This document shows, piece by piece, positions 34,797 to 45,335 of a stretch of DNA of 64,000 nt. The stretch lies in contig NZ_CP046703.1 of assembly GCF_009873495.1 (NCBI RefSeq), positions 5,484,501-5,548,500 of the forward strand. Reading direction: 5' to 3'. The position numbers and the translations under genes are program-made. The stretch comes from Nostoc sp. ATCC 53789. Its GTDB lineage: Bacteria; Cyanobacteriota; Cyanobacteriia; Cyanobacteriales; Nostocaceae. Below the pieces are notes generated by a model. That model saw only the letters and a program-made list of their open reading frames with translations. It did no database searches and had not been told where the DNA came from. Each line of letters begins with the position of its first letter. Position 1 is the first letter of the stretch.

Positions 34797-36015
34797 AGAA
34801 GATAACTCCTAAACTAAAAATTGTTTGAACAATAGTTGCAATAACTAGTGCGATCGCTACTCCTAGCAACCCCAAACTGGGTAGCAGCAATAGACAGGCT
34901 ATGGTTGAGATAGTTACTACAGTCGCAAACAAAGGCATTTGGATGCGAAAGTACTGACATGCCGTCATTCCATAGCCCAGGAAGGACGATACATAGTTAA
35001 TTCCAGCTGCAACCATCAACCAGATAAACAAATTTGTTTGCTCGGCATATTCAGGTTGATACAGAAGAGTCAGGATCTGATGTCCAGCTACAACAGCTAT
35101 CAAAACACCTGTTCCGCCCAATAAAGCAGCGATTCCTACCAGCTTGAGTAGGAGTGTATGGAAAGCAATAGCATCTTTAGCCGCGTAATACTTAGCTAGT
35201 CTAGAAATGCTTGACTCTCCTAGGGCATTTACTACGATGTTTCCTGCCACCATCAGGTAGGCAATGGCTGCAAAAATCCCCAATTCCCGCTCACCTAAAT
35301 ATCGTTCAATAAAGTAACGGGGAATATTGGTATTGAGTGAAATTAGCATCATCACAAACCCCAGAGGCAAACAGAGCCATACCAGCTTTACTAGGGTTTT
35401 TCGATGCCAACGCGGTTGCAATTGTGACCTGTATAGCATCAAGATACCACTGCGAATGTCCCAAGCGACCAACACCACTGCCCAAGCAAAGACCAACCCC
35501 GCCACTCCCCAGAGAATATGGCCAGACATATATACTCCAATGCCCAGTAGTAGCAGTGATAGAGGGCCTTTAATCATCAACGATGTTGCAATCCGATCCA
35601 TGCGTTCATGCTGCTGAATCAGTCCATGAAATATGTCGCTAATAGACTCGAATGCCTTTGCCAAACCCATCAAGAAGATAACTAGAGATGTTTCCCATCG
35701 AAAGCCGCCTAACAAACTAATAACCGTAATGATCGCAAGTGCTAAAGCTGTCGAGATTAGTCTTAGCCCCAAGTAATCGCTAAAAGAATACTGTTTTCTG
35801 GCATCTGTTGCTTGGACAATTCGCAACTGAAGATTTGTAAACATGATTATAGGTGCTGTGATCGCCAGCCCCAAGGTAAACTGTCCTACCATCTCTGGAC
35901 TGCCAAGTTTAGCCAGTATCACCAACATTCCCCACTGGCAAGCTGCATAAACTAAATTACCGGCGAAAGTCCAAGAAAAGTTGCCGCGCAGTGTTAGAGG
36001 CTTATGTTGTTGCAT
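34777..36015 (-). CDS. wzx: Lipid-linked repeat flippase (Wzx-like)
   Basis: A 412-residue MOP/MATE-superfamily protein with about twelve transmembrane helices. The opening FSWTFAGNLVYAACQWGMLVILAKLGSPEMVGQF is characteristic of polysaccharide flippases, as is the second-half repeat around NIPRYFIERYLGERELGIFAAIAY. It moves undecaprenyl-linked repeats across the inner membrane for the Wzy polymerase encoded downstream. Its start overlaps the previous gene by 14 bp and its end overlaps the next fragment by 20 bp, consistent with one operon. Confidence 0.92.
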   Translation of the reverse strand: MQQHKPLTLRGNFSWTFAGNLVYAACQWGMLVILAKLGSPEMVGQFTLGLAITAPIIMFTNLQLRIVQATDARKQYSFSDYLGLRLISTALALAIITVISLLGGFRWETSLVIFLMGLAKAFESISDIFHGLIQQHERMDRIATSLMIKGPLSLLLLGIGVYMSGHILWGVAGLVFAWAVVLVAWDIRSGILMLYRSQLQPRWHRKTLVKLVWLCLPLGFVMMLISLNTNIPRYFIERYLGERELGIFAAIAYLMVAGNIVVNALGESSISRLAKYYAAKDAIAFHTLLLKLVGIAALLGGTGVLIAVVAGHQILTLLYQPEYAEQTNLFIWLMVAAGINYVSSFLGYGMTACQYFRIQMPLFATVVTISTIACLLLLPSLGLLGVAIALVIATIVQTIFSLGVIFYALHKL

Positions 36016-36331
36016 CTGCTTTAGTCATTAACCTCATCCAATTTTGCAGTTTGATACCAAACACAACAATGATTTGATAACCATCCACGCAGGCTATCCA
36101 TTTGCCGCTCTCAAGCTTGTGAGGATCGATATTATGCATTCCGGTTTTATTCCACCCATAACCACTTGCATTGATAATTGGATTATCTTTAAACGCTTTT
36201 TCTTTATAAGTTGTTGTTGTCAAATCGGTAATTTCAAATGCTCTCACTTGATTGCCATACAAATGCTCATCATCCTGGGTATATCGGATTATTTTTTGTA
36301 ATAAACCGTGAGAGCCATAGATAGTTTTCAT
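36002..36331 (-). CDS. Short glycosidase-like (beta-propeller C-terminal) protein
   Basis: A 109-residue protein with its own ribosome-binding site (AGGGAA, five bases before the ATG). YGNQVRAFEITDLTTTTYKEK and GWNKTGMHNIDPHKLESGKWIACVDG resemble the last blades of five-bladed glycosidase-like (GH43/68-type) proteins found in polysaccharide loci. The catalytic N-terminal blades are missing, so it is either a remnant with a new start or a small stand-alone binding module. It overlaps the start of wzx by 14 bp. The family link is tentative. Confidence 0.45.
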   Translation of the reverse strand: MKTIYGSHGLLQKIIRYTQDDEHLYGNQVRAFEITDLTTTTYKEKAFKDNPIINASGYGWNKTGMHNIDPHKLESGKWIACVDGYQIIVVFGIKLQNWMRLMTKADATT

Positions 36332-36402
36332 GTTGATTCCCTAAATTAAATGTAGAGTTATTTGATGAATTAGCCATCGACTTAGAGTCCAAATCCTCTA
36401 TT

Positions 36403-38439
36403 TTATTTAGCTCCTCCCGATTCCACTTTCGCAAGTTTATTTTTATTTGAATATCTGATTACAGCACTATTCTTTAGACTGTTTCTTCGCTCATTATTTT
36501 CTAAGTACTTAGGTTTGTATCCTGACACCAGTTGTTCCAGTAATAACATGATGTATTTAATATCATTTTTACCTGCTGCGGCACACAATTGTTCTACAGT
36601 CATGGCGAGATTTTCTGAAACAATCCGACTGCCATTTTTCACTACTATCAATTTTTCATGTTGAGTTGGTTCGTACTCTTCTCCCTCGATAAACAGTTCC
36701 TCAAATAACTTTTCTCCAGGTCTTAAGCCTGTAAATAAGATGTCAATATCTTTATTTACCTCGTATCCCGAAAGGCGAATTAATTCCTTCGCCAAGTCAA
36801 CAATTTTTACAGGTTCGCCCATATTCAGCATTAAAACTTCACCACCACGACTCAATACCGCAGCTTGTAAAACAAGTTGCACTGCTTCTGGGATAGTCAT
36901 GAAATAACGACAGATATCTGGATGGGTAACGGTTACTGGGCCACCTGAAGCAATTTGTTTTTTGAAAGTGGGAACTACACTACCGCGACTACCCAAAACA
37001 TTGCCAAAGCGCACAACAACATAAGGTTTACCGCTTTCTTTTGCAGCTTGCAGCACTAGCATTTCGGCAACTCTTTTACTAGCACCCATGACACTAGTGG
37101 GATTAACAGCTTTATCCGTGGAAATCATCACGAAGTTTTGAACATTGTATTGCAGCGCCATATCCAATAAGTTTTTTGTTCCAAGCACATTGTTAGTGAT
37201 TGCTTCTGATGAATTTAATTCCATCAGAGGAACGTGCTTATGAGCAGCCGCATGAAAAATCACGTTAGGTTGAAATTGTTCAAAAGCTTGTTTTAGGCGA
37301 ATGCTATAACGAATATCGCCAATGAAAGTATAAATACGAGGGGTGTATCGCTGTACTTTCCCATCATTTTTGAGTATTTGGATCAGTTTTTCTAACTCTT
37401 GTTGGATATTAAATATAGAATTCTCCCCATGTCCCATAAGTATCATTTCCGCAGGATGACACTTGAAAATTTGACGGCAAAGTTCACTACCAATTGATCC
37501 TCCTGCACCTGTAATCAGTACTGTCTTACCTTTGATAAATTTATGCACTTGCTCAATATCAGTCTGTATGGGTTCTCGCCTGAGCAAATCCTCAATCCTG
37601 ACATCTCGAATGCTATCTACTCGCACACGATCGTTGAGGATTTCATATATTCCAGGTAAAGTACTAGTTTGTATTCCAGTTGCTTTGCAAATATCTACGA
37701 TTTCTCGAATAACATGGCCAGCAACCGTAGGCATAGCGATGATAACTTTGTGGATTTGGAGAGATTTCAAAGTATCAGGAATTTGGTGGCGATTGCCTAC
37801 GACTGGAATACCACGAATTCGGACATTTAATTTCCGTGGATCGTCGTCAATGAAGGCAACAGCATGAAAGCCTAGTTTAGGCTTGCTTTGCATATCTTGC
37901 ACAAGGGAAACTCCGGCATTACCAGCACCAATAATCAGCACCCGCTCTCGTGGATTAAATACTCCTTGACGTTGGATAAATCTTTCTATAACTCGAAAAC
38001 TGAAACGTAACATTCCTATGAAAATACATGACAGTAATCCATCAATAAATGGCAGCGATCGCGGCAGGTTATCTGTTACAAAAGGCAATATGTGATTAAG
38101 AAGATTAAATATCGTGCTTTGGATGACTATTGCACCTACCATCAACATGGCTATATATGTCAGTTCATCAACACTGGCATAGCGCCAGTAGCGCCTATAA
38201 AAACCGAAACTCCAAAATACAATTAGTTTAACTAATAAAAATAATAGAGTTGCGATTCCTAGTTGTGATATGTCTGCTTGAATCTCGAGAGAGCCGTCTA
38301 AACGGATAAGCAGCGCTAATAAAGGAGTAATTGAAAAAATAATGATATCAAAAATTAACAAGTGCGTATTTTTTAGCTCTAGCAGCTTTGTTAATAAATT
38401 GGCACTAAATTTTTGAAAGATTCTAAGCAAGAGTTTCAT
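36403..38439 (-). CDS. Membrane UDP-sugar 4,6-dehydratase (PglF/WbpM/CapD-like)
   Basis: A 678-residue protein with four N-terminal transmembrane helices (residues about 28-150), a first Rossmann domain (VLIIGAGNAGVS near 168) and the catalytic SDR domain (VLITGAGGSIGSE near 308; ISTDKAVNPTSVMGASK near 440-452). As in WbpM and PglF, the usual active-site Tyr is Met (M-x3-K). The enzyme turns UDP-GlcNAc into UDP-4-keto-6-deoxy-GlcNAc, feeding the aminotransferase at 23660. The start has a strong AGGAGGTC site. It is the first gene after a 1.5-kb gap and probably the head of the long minus-strand operon. Confidence 0.93.
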   Translation of the reverse strand: MKLLLRIFQKFSANLLTKLLELKNTHLLIFDIIIFSITPLLALLIRLDGSLEIQADISQLGIATLLFLLVKLIVFWSFGFYRRYWRYASVDELTYIAMLMVGAIVIQSTIFNLLNHILPFVTDNLPRSLPFIDGLLSCIFIGMLRFSFRVIERFIQRQGVFNPRERVLIIGAGNAGVSLVQDMQSKPKLGFHAVAFIDDDPRKLNVRIRGIPVVGNRHQIPDTLKSLQIHKVIIAMPTVAGHVIREIVDICKATGIQTSTLPGIYEILNDRVRVDSIRDVRIEDLLRREPIQTDIEQVHKFIKGKTVLITGAGGSIGSELCRQIFKCHPAEMILMGHGENSIFNIQQELEKLIQILKNDGKVQRYTPRIYTFIGDIRYSIRLKQAFEQFQPNVIFHAAAHKHVPLMELNSSEAITNNVLGTKNLLDMALQYNVQNFVMISTDKAVNPTSVMGASKRVAEMLVLQAAKESGKPYVVVRFGNVLGSRGSVVPTFKKQIASGGPVTVTHPDICRYFMTIPEAVQLVLQAAVLSRGGEVLMLNMGEPVKIVDLAKELIRLSGYEVNKDIDILFTGLRPGEKLFEELFIEGEEYEPTQHEKLIVVKNGSRIVSENLAMTVEQLCAAAGKNDIKYIMLLLEQLVSGYKPKYLENNERRNSLKNSAVIRYSNKNKLAKVESGGAK

Positions 38440-39953
38440 ACTTCAAAAGACCTCCTGAGCAAGCTACAGAATCATCCCTTTTGTACATAAATATTGTCCC
38501 TTCAGAGAATATTTAATATCGCCAACTAACTTGAAAAATGATGTTTGTGTGCCTGGAACGTCTTGTTAAGTAATCATTTCTAGAGAATTGACATAGGTAA
38601 GTGTTTTGTCCATTTGATAATTTATAAATGAACAAAAATTTAATTTTTAAATCAATTCCTAATTTCCTGATTTCTGATTTTTACATCTATATTAGAGTTG
38701 GCTTGTCTAGAAATGGACATAGCTAATAATCAAAAAAATGCCCATGCACATTTTTGCTGGTCTTTGCCCAGGTTACTGGAATATGCTTTACTCATAGCTC
38801 TCAATAGTTGCTATATTTACTTGTTTACAGCTTATATCCTAAGAGCTTTTTTGAGTAGACCTCTTGCACAAAAGTTTTGGCAAATTTATGTCAAAACTCT
38901 CTACCTTACCATAAAATTATTCTGCAAGAGGTCTACTAAACCGCAAACTTTTCAAACATCCTCTAAGTACGGAATTTGGTTGGATGGTGCAACTACTATC
39001 TTTGCACTAGTTTGTATTTATGCTTGAGTTATCTTCAGCAATTGTTTAATTGTTATAATTTCCCTTGATAAATTTAGACAAGTTATGTCCTGAAAAACCG
39101 GATATATAAACTAACATCTTATTGTATATAAGACTACACCTTACTTGTAATTTATTGATTGATTGTTTTGTACATTAGTGGCGTTGCTATCTTTATACAA
39201 AGAGTGAAAATCATATCTAAAATTTACCCTAATAACATCACATTGGTAATTGAGCGGTGTTAGAATTTGTGTAACCTAAAAATTAAAGTTAGTAATAATT
39301 ACGTTGTATTTAACTAAATGTAACTATTGTTATTACTATATTGAACTATAAAATCTATACCAAATTTTAGTTCTATGTGTCACGCCAATTTGGTACAAGT
39401 TTTTTTGTAACTGGAGGTTTAGGCGAGAGCGAACGTATATAAAGTGATTTATAAAAAGGAATTTACCAATAAAAGTTACGAAGTTACCCTCCTGACCTAG
39501 GCATCCACATAGCAATTACATTAGAGCAGTTAGCTAGTGAATTTCGTGAGATTGCCCAGGAGCATCAAAACAAAGATTGGACACAGTAGAGCATTCTGAG
39601 TCTGGAAAATCAATATAAAACTATTTTCATGTGATGAAAGCATTCTGAACAGATTGGGAAAGCAGAATCTAAAATTGGGGGTTGTATAAATACGGGATGA
39701 ATTGGCGGGTGAAAGCATTGATAACTCGTTCCAAAAAAATTTGGCTAAATCATCCCATGATTCAGCAACGCCTGAATCGTTTGTTGCCCTTATCTTATTT
39801 GCTGATCCCAATAGTATCCTTTCAAGATTGGATTGTTAATTAATTATTTTTCACCTCACAATCCTGGAAATTGAATCTATGAAGCAGAGTCAATAATTAC
39901 AAGGTCATAGGCTTCTATAAATGTAATGTGGCGAGTATCAAGTATATTCCCTT
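38440..39953. other. Gene-poor region between wzc and the 4,6-dehydratase gene
   Basis: A 1.5-kb stretch that should hold the promoter of the dehydratase operon near its left end. It contains a MITE-like palindrome (38854-38937) and a weak inverted repeat GGATTGT/ACAATCC (39830-39864) downstream of wzc. Open frames such as the plus-strand 38698-39027 run across the palindrome and have no family resemblance. A short stretch (39510-39585) reads like protein on the plus strand (ITLEQLASEFREIAQEH) but stops at once, so it may be a gene remnant. Confidence 0.45.
38854..38937. mobile_element. MITE-like palindromic element
   Basis: Perfect 15-bp inverted ends, AGTAGACCTCTTGCA (38854-38868) and TGCAAGAGGTCTACT (38923-38937), bound an 84-bp element with a second, inner inverted stretch (AAGTTTTG / CAAAACT). 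It has no coding capacity. Short GAGGTCTAC-type ends of this sort are common on cyanobacterial IS elements, so it may be a deletion derivative of one. Confidence 0.55.
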
Positions 39954-42131
39954 TTAATACAAACCATTGAAATTAGTTTTCTGACCGTTACAAACTATGC
40001 CTAATATATTCAACCGATAAATTTTCAGGTTATCTAAAGCTATTTTTAGTATTGAAGAATTTGTTTTGTGAATTCGAACTACTATCAATAGTCCATCAGT
40101 GTGGGGTGCTATCAGGCTAGCATCAGCTAATCCCACTAGGGGAGGTGCATCATAAATCACTAAGTCAAAATTCTTCTGAAAATCTGTCATTAATTGCTTC
40201 ATCTTTGAAGATGAGAGCAACTTTGCGGGATCGGATGGTACTGGTCCAGCTGTGATTACAGATAGTTTGCTCATAGAAGGTAGTTGTCGAATTACTTCTC
40301 CCACTGGCAAGTTTGTAGAGATTAAATTGCTTAATCCCCAGAGATTATTTAAATGTGAGAGATTGTGAATTGTGGGTTTACGAAGATCAGCGTCTACAAG
40401 TAAGACTCGTTGCCCCATTGCTGTAGCTATCTGAGCTAGATGAAGGGCTATGGTAGACTTGCCATCACCAGGCATAGCTGAACTAATAACTATGGAACGA
40501 AACGGGCTATCGGAACTGAGTAGTTTAATATTTGTATAAACTACCCTTAAAGCTTCCGAAAAGTTGGAAGAATACTCACCCTGTTCTTCCTCTGGTAAAA
40601 CAGTCAGTTTAGCAATCTTCTTAGAAAGAAAATTTGGTATCCTTAACAAGGAAAAACTTTGCTGATAAGTGCGGTTTTGCTTAGTTTGAATTTGCTGTTC
40701 AAAAGGAATATTTCCTAACAATGGCTGCTTAACTTTTCTTTTCAGATCATCGACAGTATGGTAGGCATTATCTAGCTTTTCCATTAGTAAGACAATACCA
40801 ACTCCTGAGATGATACTTGCAACTAATACTAATACGAAACTGCGTAGGGTATCAGAAGAAGAAATAGGAATGTCCGGTGTAGTTGGTACTTGAAGTAATT
40901 GCCAGCCCAGCTCTGTTTGGGATATTTGAATTTGGAGATTCTCGCGGGTTGATAAAAACCGATTCAAACTCTCATTTGCAAATTGCAATTTACGCTGTAA
41001 TTCAGTGTACTGTCTTGTTAGAATTGGCAGTTGGTTGCGTCGTTGTGCAAGTTTCTGTTCTATTTTGGTAAGTTCTTGACTTTGCACTTCTAATTTCTGA
41101 AGTTGCATCTCTACTTCTGCAAATTTTACACCCAATAATTGCTGTGCCTGTTGACGTAGCAAAGGTAAAAGACTAGCTCGTTTCTCTTTCAATGTTTGAA
41201 TGGTTGGGTTTTTGTCTTGTAAACGAGTTGATTCAGTTGCAATCTGAATATCAAATAGACGTATTTGAGTAATTAACTGCTGATATAAAGGAGCATTATT
41301 CAGTATTGCTGTTGCGCCATTTTTTTCTTTTAGACTCGTTAAATTAGCACGAGTTTGAGCTAACTGTAGATCAATTTCTTGTCTTTTTTGAGATAATTCA
41401 ACGGTTTGTGATGAGATTTGCTCTGCTTGGGATTCTGGATTGTCAAAATTGTAATTTTGTCTAAAAAATTGCAACTCTTTTTGGAGTTGATCTACCCGAT
41501 TTTGTGTTAAAGGTAATTGGTATTCAACAAACTGAAGCCCTTGACGTAATTTGGTTTGCCTCCTGATTTTGCTGTAGTCTAAGTAATCTTTAGCGAGCCT
41601 CTGTAGTACGGCTTGAGTTTGATCTTGATTTTTACTGTGATAGCTAACTAATATAATCTTGGTTTCACCTAATCGAGTAATTTTTAGAGAATCGATCAGA
41701 GAATAATAGCTTAATTCTGGATAAGAAGCTTGTAGCCGTTTAAGAGTATCTCTCATCAGTTCAGGACTCTTAAGAACCTGAATTTGGCTTTCATAATCTA
41801 GACTAGACATCTGTGAGTTAGAGTTTTTGACAACATCCACATCTGTGGAGTCATCATTCACAGGTTCTACTAACAGTTGAAAATTGCCTTCATATTCTGG
41901 GGGCTTCTGCTTTAGCACTAAGCTAATAACTGCAATTGTCATAACAGTAATAGTTACACCTGTCATAACTAGCGCTCTTCGCCGTAAAACACCCAGAAAT
42001 TTTTGCACACTCCATTCTTCTTCCTCTTCAACCCACGGAACAAGTTGATTTTGTTGATTTTGAAGAGATGGAGGCACAGAATTATTACTACTATCAGAAC
42101 TGGAAGGTTGGGAAGGATAATTCTCTATCAT
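39954..42131 (-). CDS. wzc: Wzc-type copolymerase with tyrosine kinase domain
   Basis: A 725-residue inner-membrane protein. The Wzz domain has helices near residues 54-75 and 425-447 around a long periplasmic coiled coil. The C-terminal BY-kinase domain has the Walker A SSAMPGDGKSTIA near 555, Walker A' VLLVDADLRKPTI and Walker B DLVIYDAPP. It controls polymer length and secretion with Wzx/Wzy. The usual C-terminal Tyr cluster is absent; the chain ends with a single terminal Tyr, so regulation by cluster phosphorylation may differ from E. coli Wzc. It is transcribed on its own, facing away from the plus-strand operon. Confidence 0.92.
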   Translation of the reverse strand: MIENYPSQPSSSDSSNNSVPPSLQNQQNQLVPWVEEEEEWSVQKFLGVLRRRALVMTGVTITVMTIAVISLVLKQKPPEYEGNFQLLVEPVNDDSTDVDVVKNSNSQMSSLDYESQIQVLKSPELMRDTLKRLQASYPELSYYSLIDSLKITRLGETKIILVSYHSKNQDQTQAVLQRLAKDYLDYSKIRRQTKLRQGLQFVEYQLPLTQNRVDQLQKELQFFRQNYNFDNPESQAEQISSQTVELSQKRQEIDLQLAQTRANLTSLKEKNGATAILNNAPLYQQLITQIRLFDIQIATESTRLQDKNPTIQTLKEKRASLLPLLRQQAQQLLGVKFAEVEMQLQKLEVQSQELTKIEQKLAQRRNQLPILTRQYTELQRKLQFANESLNRFLSTRENLQIQISQTELGWQLLQVPTTPDIPISSSDTLRSFVLVLVASIISGVGIVLLMEKLDNAYHTVDDLKRKVKQPLLGNIPFEQQIQTKQNRTYQQSFSLLRIPNFLSKKIAKLTVLPEEEQGEYSSNFSEALRVVYTNIKLLSSDSPFRSIVISSAMPGDGKSTIALHLAQIATAMGQRVLLVDADLRKPTIHNLSHLNNLWGLSNLISTNLPVGEVIRQLPSMSKLSVITAGPVPSDPAKLLSSSKMKQLMTDFQKNFDLVIYDAPPLVGLADASLIAPHTDGLLIVVRIHKTNSSILKIALDNLKIYRLNILGIVCNGQKTNFNGLY

Positions 42132-43634
42132 ATTCTTAATATTTGGTAATAAGTTATACAGAATTTAGTAGAAAGAGTTTTATAAGCTTCTGTAAGATAA
42201 ATTTTGATACGACCAACAATCTATACTATATTTGATATTTACTTAATAAACTTATGATGAAATTACAAGTCTTTATTCTTTAATCCATTACACAAATAAC
42301 GCAAGCTGCTAGTTAGGCTCGTTAAATAGTATGAAATAATACAAGCAATTTAATTTAAGTATAAGAGAGTACAAAAATTTAAATTTTCTACTTAATAAAC
42401 GTGAATTTTGGTAATGATATCCAAAATTATTCTCTCATAAAAACGATTTATTTTTGGATTCAGTGGAAACACAGGCAATACTTAAGTGCTTAAGTTAATA
42501 ATTAAGGGATATAAATTATCGATGCTTGGCATCAAGTGGAGTTTTCGCCATACCTCCCTCTATTGCGGCTGTGGCAGCTTGTAAATGCTGACTTCTATTA
42601 AATCCTAAGTAAATCCACTGAATAATTAATTCCTCGGACGATCTTTTTATTTGCATACTTGCATTTTATTGAATAAATATTAAGTACATTTTAATACAAG
42701 GTTAGTATATATTTTTATTATACTTTTATTTTCTCAGTATATTATCTAAATCCTGTTCAACAATCAAACAGGAGTCCCCGTAGCCCATAAAACTATTATT
42801 TTATAAAGTTTTAGATTAGATATACTTTAAAAATATAAATTTTTAATGAAGTAAATGATTCGATATGGAAACATGATATTGTGAAGTTCTCAGTGTTGCA
42901 TATAAAAAGTAATAAAGCCTAAATGCTTTGATTATAAAGTTATATGTAACTAGAGAAACTCAAACAAAAACTAAACACTGCTCAAAACAAAACATTCTAG
43001 AATCAAATTGTGAATAGTAATTATAACTCCAGATATCTCAGTTGATTGAATATTAATCAAACAATAGAGACTGCCACCAACTATTAAATCTCTTTTTAGA
43101 AGTTTAAGTAAGTACCTGCTCAACCTGTCAAGGACTTGCTTTACCACATAAGAATATTACCTTCTCTCTAAAATAATTTGTTCTCGGCTAGAAGTATTTT
43201 CATCATTTTTGTGTTCTCGTATCTGTTAGAGAAGTGTGTATATAAACTAGAAAGAGTGTTCTAGTAGTTAGCCTTAATAGAGTTATAAGACCATGCCTAA
43301 ATTTGCAAGGTTCAGAGGTCTCTTAAGCTATTGTGGTGTGACTAACTAGACTCTACTTGGGAGCGTGAACTAAACAAGATTACAAGGTTTTCAGTTTAGT
43401 TAGGGTGTTGCCAAGCTGTGGCTAACATACCGAAACAAAATTGGTCTTGATAGTACCTTATATCAATGACTTAACTTTACGAAAATTGTAGTTTGTTAAT
43501 TCAAGCTTTCTTAGTGAATATTAAGCCAGATTTGTAAATTCTTACAATATAGTCTAGATGTGTTTTCTAGATTATTTCGAGTTTATACAGGTTTTGGATA
43601 ACAGTTTTTTCTATTTCAGACGAGGCTATAGACT
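42132..43634. other. Long AT-rich divergent promoter region
   Basis: A 1.5-kb gene-free stretch between wzc (minus) and the first plus-strand glycosyltransferase. It is very AT-rich, with TTGACA/TATAAT-like boxes too frequent to pick one. Near the plus-strand gene, TACAATATAGT (43543) is a reasonable -10 candidate, followed by TCTAGATG-TGTTT-TCTAGA. A less AT-rich part (43290-43440) with several short inverted repeats may be a structured leader. No known riboswitch or small RNA was recognised. Confidence 0.4.
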
Positions 43635-44993
43635 ATGAGACTTAATCAATGGATTAATCAAAATTTTTTGAAATCCATTTCTACTCCTTTAGATGCAAAA
43701 AAAAATACAAGAAACAAGCCTTCTGTAAAAGCTCAACAATCAATTAAGTTATCTGTAGTTACCCAATTTTTCCCTCCGGATTATGCCGCTACAGGGCAGC
43801 TGATTGAAGAATTGGTGAAACAGTTAGGGCAGCAAGGAGTGGATATTGAAATTTTTACAAGTCAGCCAGGATATGCATTTCGTTCTGATACGGCCCCAGC
43901 AGTTGAATGGGCTGACCAAATCCGAATTCAGCGATCGCGTACTGCTCAACTCTGGCCGGGAAGAATTCGTGGCAAAGCGATTAATGGTGTGCTGTACACC
44001 TTGCGGGCGACGCTCTATTTGCTGAGAGGTTCGCGTCGCAACAATGTATTGTTGCTAACTACAGCGCCCCCATTTTTGCCAGTGATCGGATATCTAGCTT
44101 ATATATTATTCAAGTTGCCCTATGTATGCGTGTTGTATGATTTGTACCCTGATATTGCGATCGCACTAGGTGTAATTTCAAAGAGTAACTGGCTGGTGAA
44201 ATTGTGGCGTGCAATCAACAAACAAGTTTGGTTAAAAGCCAAGGGGATCATAGTACTTAGCCCAGCAATGAAACAACAGGTAGTGGCACATTGTCCCCAA
44301 GTAGCTGATAAAATTTCTGTAATTCACAGTTGGGCTAACCCAGAAGCGATCGTGCCGATTGCTAAGAAAGAAAACTGGTTTGCCTGGAAGTATAACCTAG
44401 TTAACAAATTTACCGTCCTCTATTCTGGCAATATGGGTCGTTGCCATGATATTGACACCATGTTGGAAGCTGCAAAGCAATTGCAAGATGAGCCAATTCA
44501 GTTTGTCTGCATTGGTGGTGGTGCCAAACGCGAAGAATTAATGATGGAGGTGGATCGGTTAGGGCTGACCAATTTTACATTTCTACCTTATCAAGATAAG
44601 CAGGTGTTACCTTATTCCTTAACGGCTTGCGATCTATCAATAGTGAGTGTAGATGCAACTACAGAGGGTTTAGTTGTTCCCAGCAAACTTTACTCAGCTT
44701 TAGCCTCTGGGCGACCAATAGCAGTAATTTGCTCCCAGACTTCATATCTGAGACAACTCGTAGCTGATGCTAGTTGTGGTAGCACATTTGACAATGGAGA
44801 TGGTCAAGGTCTAGCGCAATTTATTCGCTTTCTGAATCGAGATCCCCAAATAGGAGAGCAGATGGGCAAAGCAGGTCGTCAGTATTTGCGATCGCACTTC
44901 ACGCCTAAAGTGATCTCTAAACAATACTTGCATGTTTTACAGCAGGCAGTATTTGATGAAATAATCACCATGTCTCGAAGCGATGTAAAGTAA
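43635..44993 (+). CDS. Family 4 glycosyltransferase (WcaI-like)
   Basis: A 452-residue GT-B enzyme with a 35-residue polar N-terminal extension before the first strand (LSVVTQFFPPDYAATGQLIEEL). YVCVLYDLYPDIAI and VLSPAMKQQV are typical of the WcaI-like group. The C-terminal domain shows TVLYSGNMGRCHDIDTML and VPSKLYSALASGRPIAV, where Lys replaces the usual first Glu helix cap. GAGG lies nine bases before the ATG. As first gene of the plus-strand operon, it follows the 1.5-kb regulatory gap. Confidence 0.92.
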   Translation: MRLNQWINQNFLKSISTPLDAKKNTRNKPSVKAQQSIKLSVVTQFFPPDYAATGQLIEELVKQLGQQGVDIEIFTSQPGYAFRSDTAPAVEWADQIRIQRSRTAQLWPGRIRGKAINGVLYTLRATLYLLRGSRRNNVLLLTTAPPFLPVIGYLAYILFKLPYVCVLYDLYPDIAIALGVISKSNWLVKLWRAINKQVWLKAKGIIVLSPAMKQQVVAHCPQVADKISVIHSWANPEAIVPIAKKENWFAWKYNLVNKFTVLYSGNMGRCHDIDTMLEAAKQLQDEPIQFVCIGGGAKREELMMEVDRLGLTNFTFLPYQDKQVLPYSLTACDLSIVSVDATTEGLVVPSKLYSALASGRPIAVICSQTSYLRQLVADASCGSTFDNGDGQGLAQFIRFLNRDPQIGEQMGKAGRQYLRSHFTPKVISKQYLHVLQQAVFDEIITMSRSDVK

Positions 44994-45335
44994 GCATATT
45001 TAGGTTTATTAAATTTCTATGATTTTGATAAACCTTAAACAATTTGATCTACAAATTTTTGGTTGCATGGTATAAGACTATTAGGAGAAAAATAGAGCAT
45101 TAGAATCTTTTGATTTAGTCAAAAGCTAACTATTTGCAAAATCATTTTTTTCAATTCAAAAGGAAGTAAATTAATTAAAAAACAAGGTAAGATAAAAACA
45201 AAATTATCACTTATAATTGAATATTTTTACAGTATTTTTTAGGAGTAGGGCTTTGATGGTCTTATTGATCTCAGTCCCTCCAACATAGCCTTCCTTGCTC
45301 ATGGTTTTTATCTATAACAGGAGGTGAAATTACAG
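44994..45335. other. AT-rich intergenic region
   Basis: 342 bp between the glycosyltransferase and the small Cys-containing protein gene. It may hold a separate promoter. A ten-codon frame (MVLLISVPPT from 45256) follows an AGGAG but looks accidental. No repeats or hairpins of note. Confidence 0.4.
45319..45327 (+). promoter_or_regulatory. Near-perfect ribosome-binding site
   Basis: AGGAGGTGA, matching the full anti-Shine-Dalgarno sequence, ends eight bases before the ATG at 45336. This fixes the start of the following gene; a GTG inside the site (45324) is in frame but cannot be the start. Confidence 0.8.

Noticed and set aside
38698-39027. A 109-codon frame on the plus strand
   Set aside because: It translates straight through the MITE-like element and has no recognisable domain.
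39530-39811. A 93-codon frame on the minus strand
   Set aside because: No ribosome-binding site or family resemblance, and the opposite strand has equally long chance frames.
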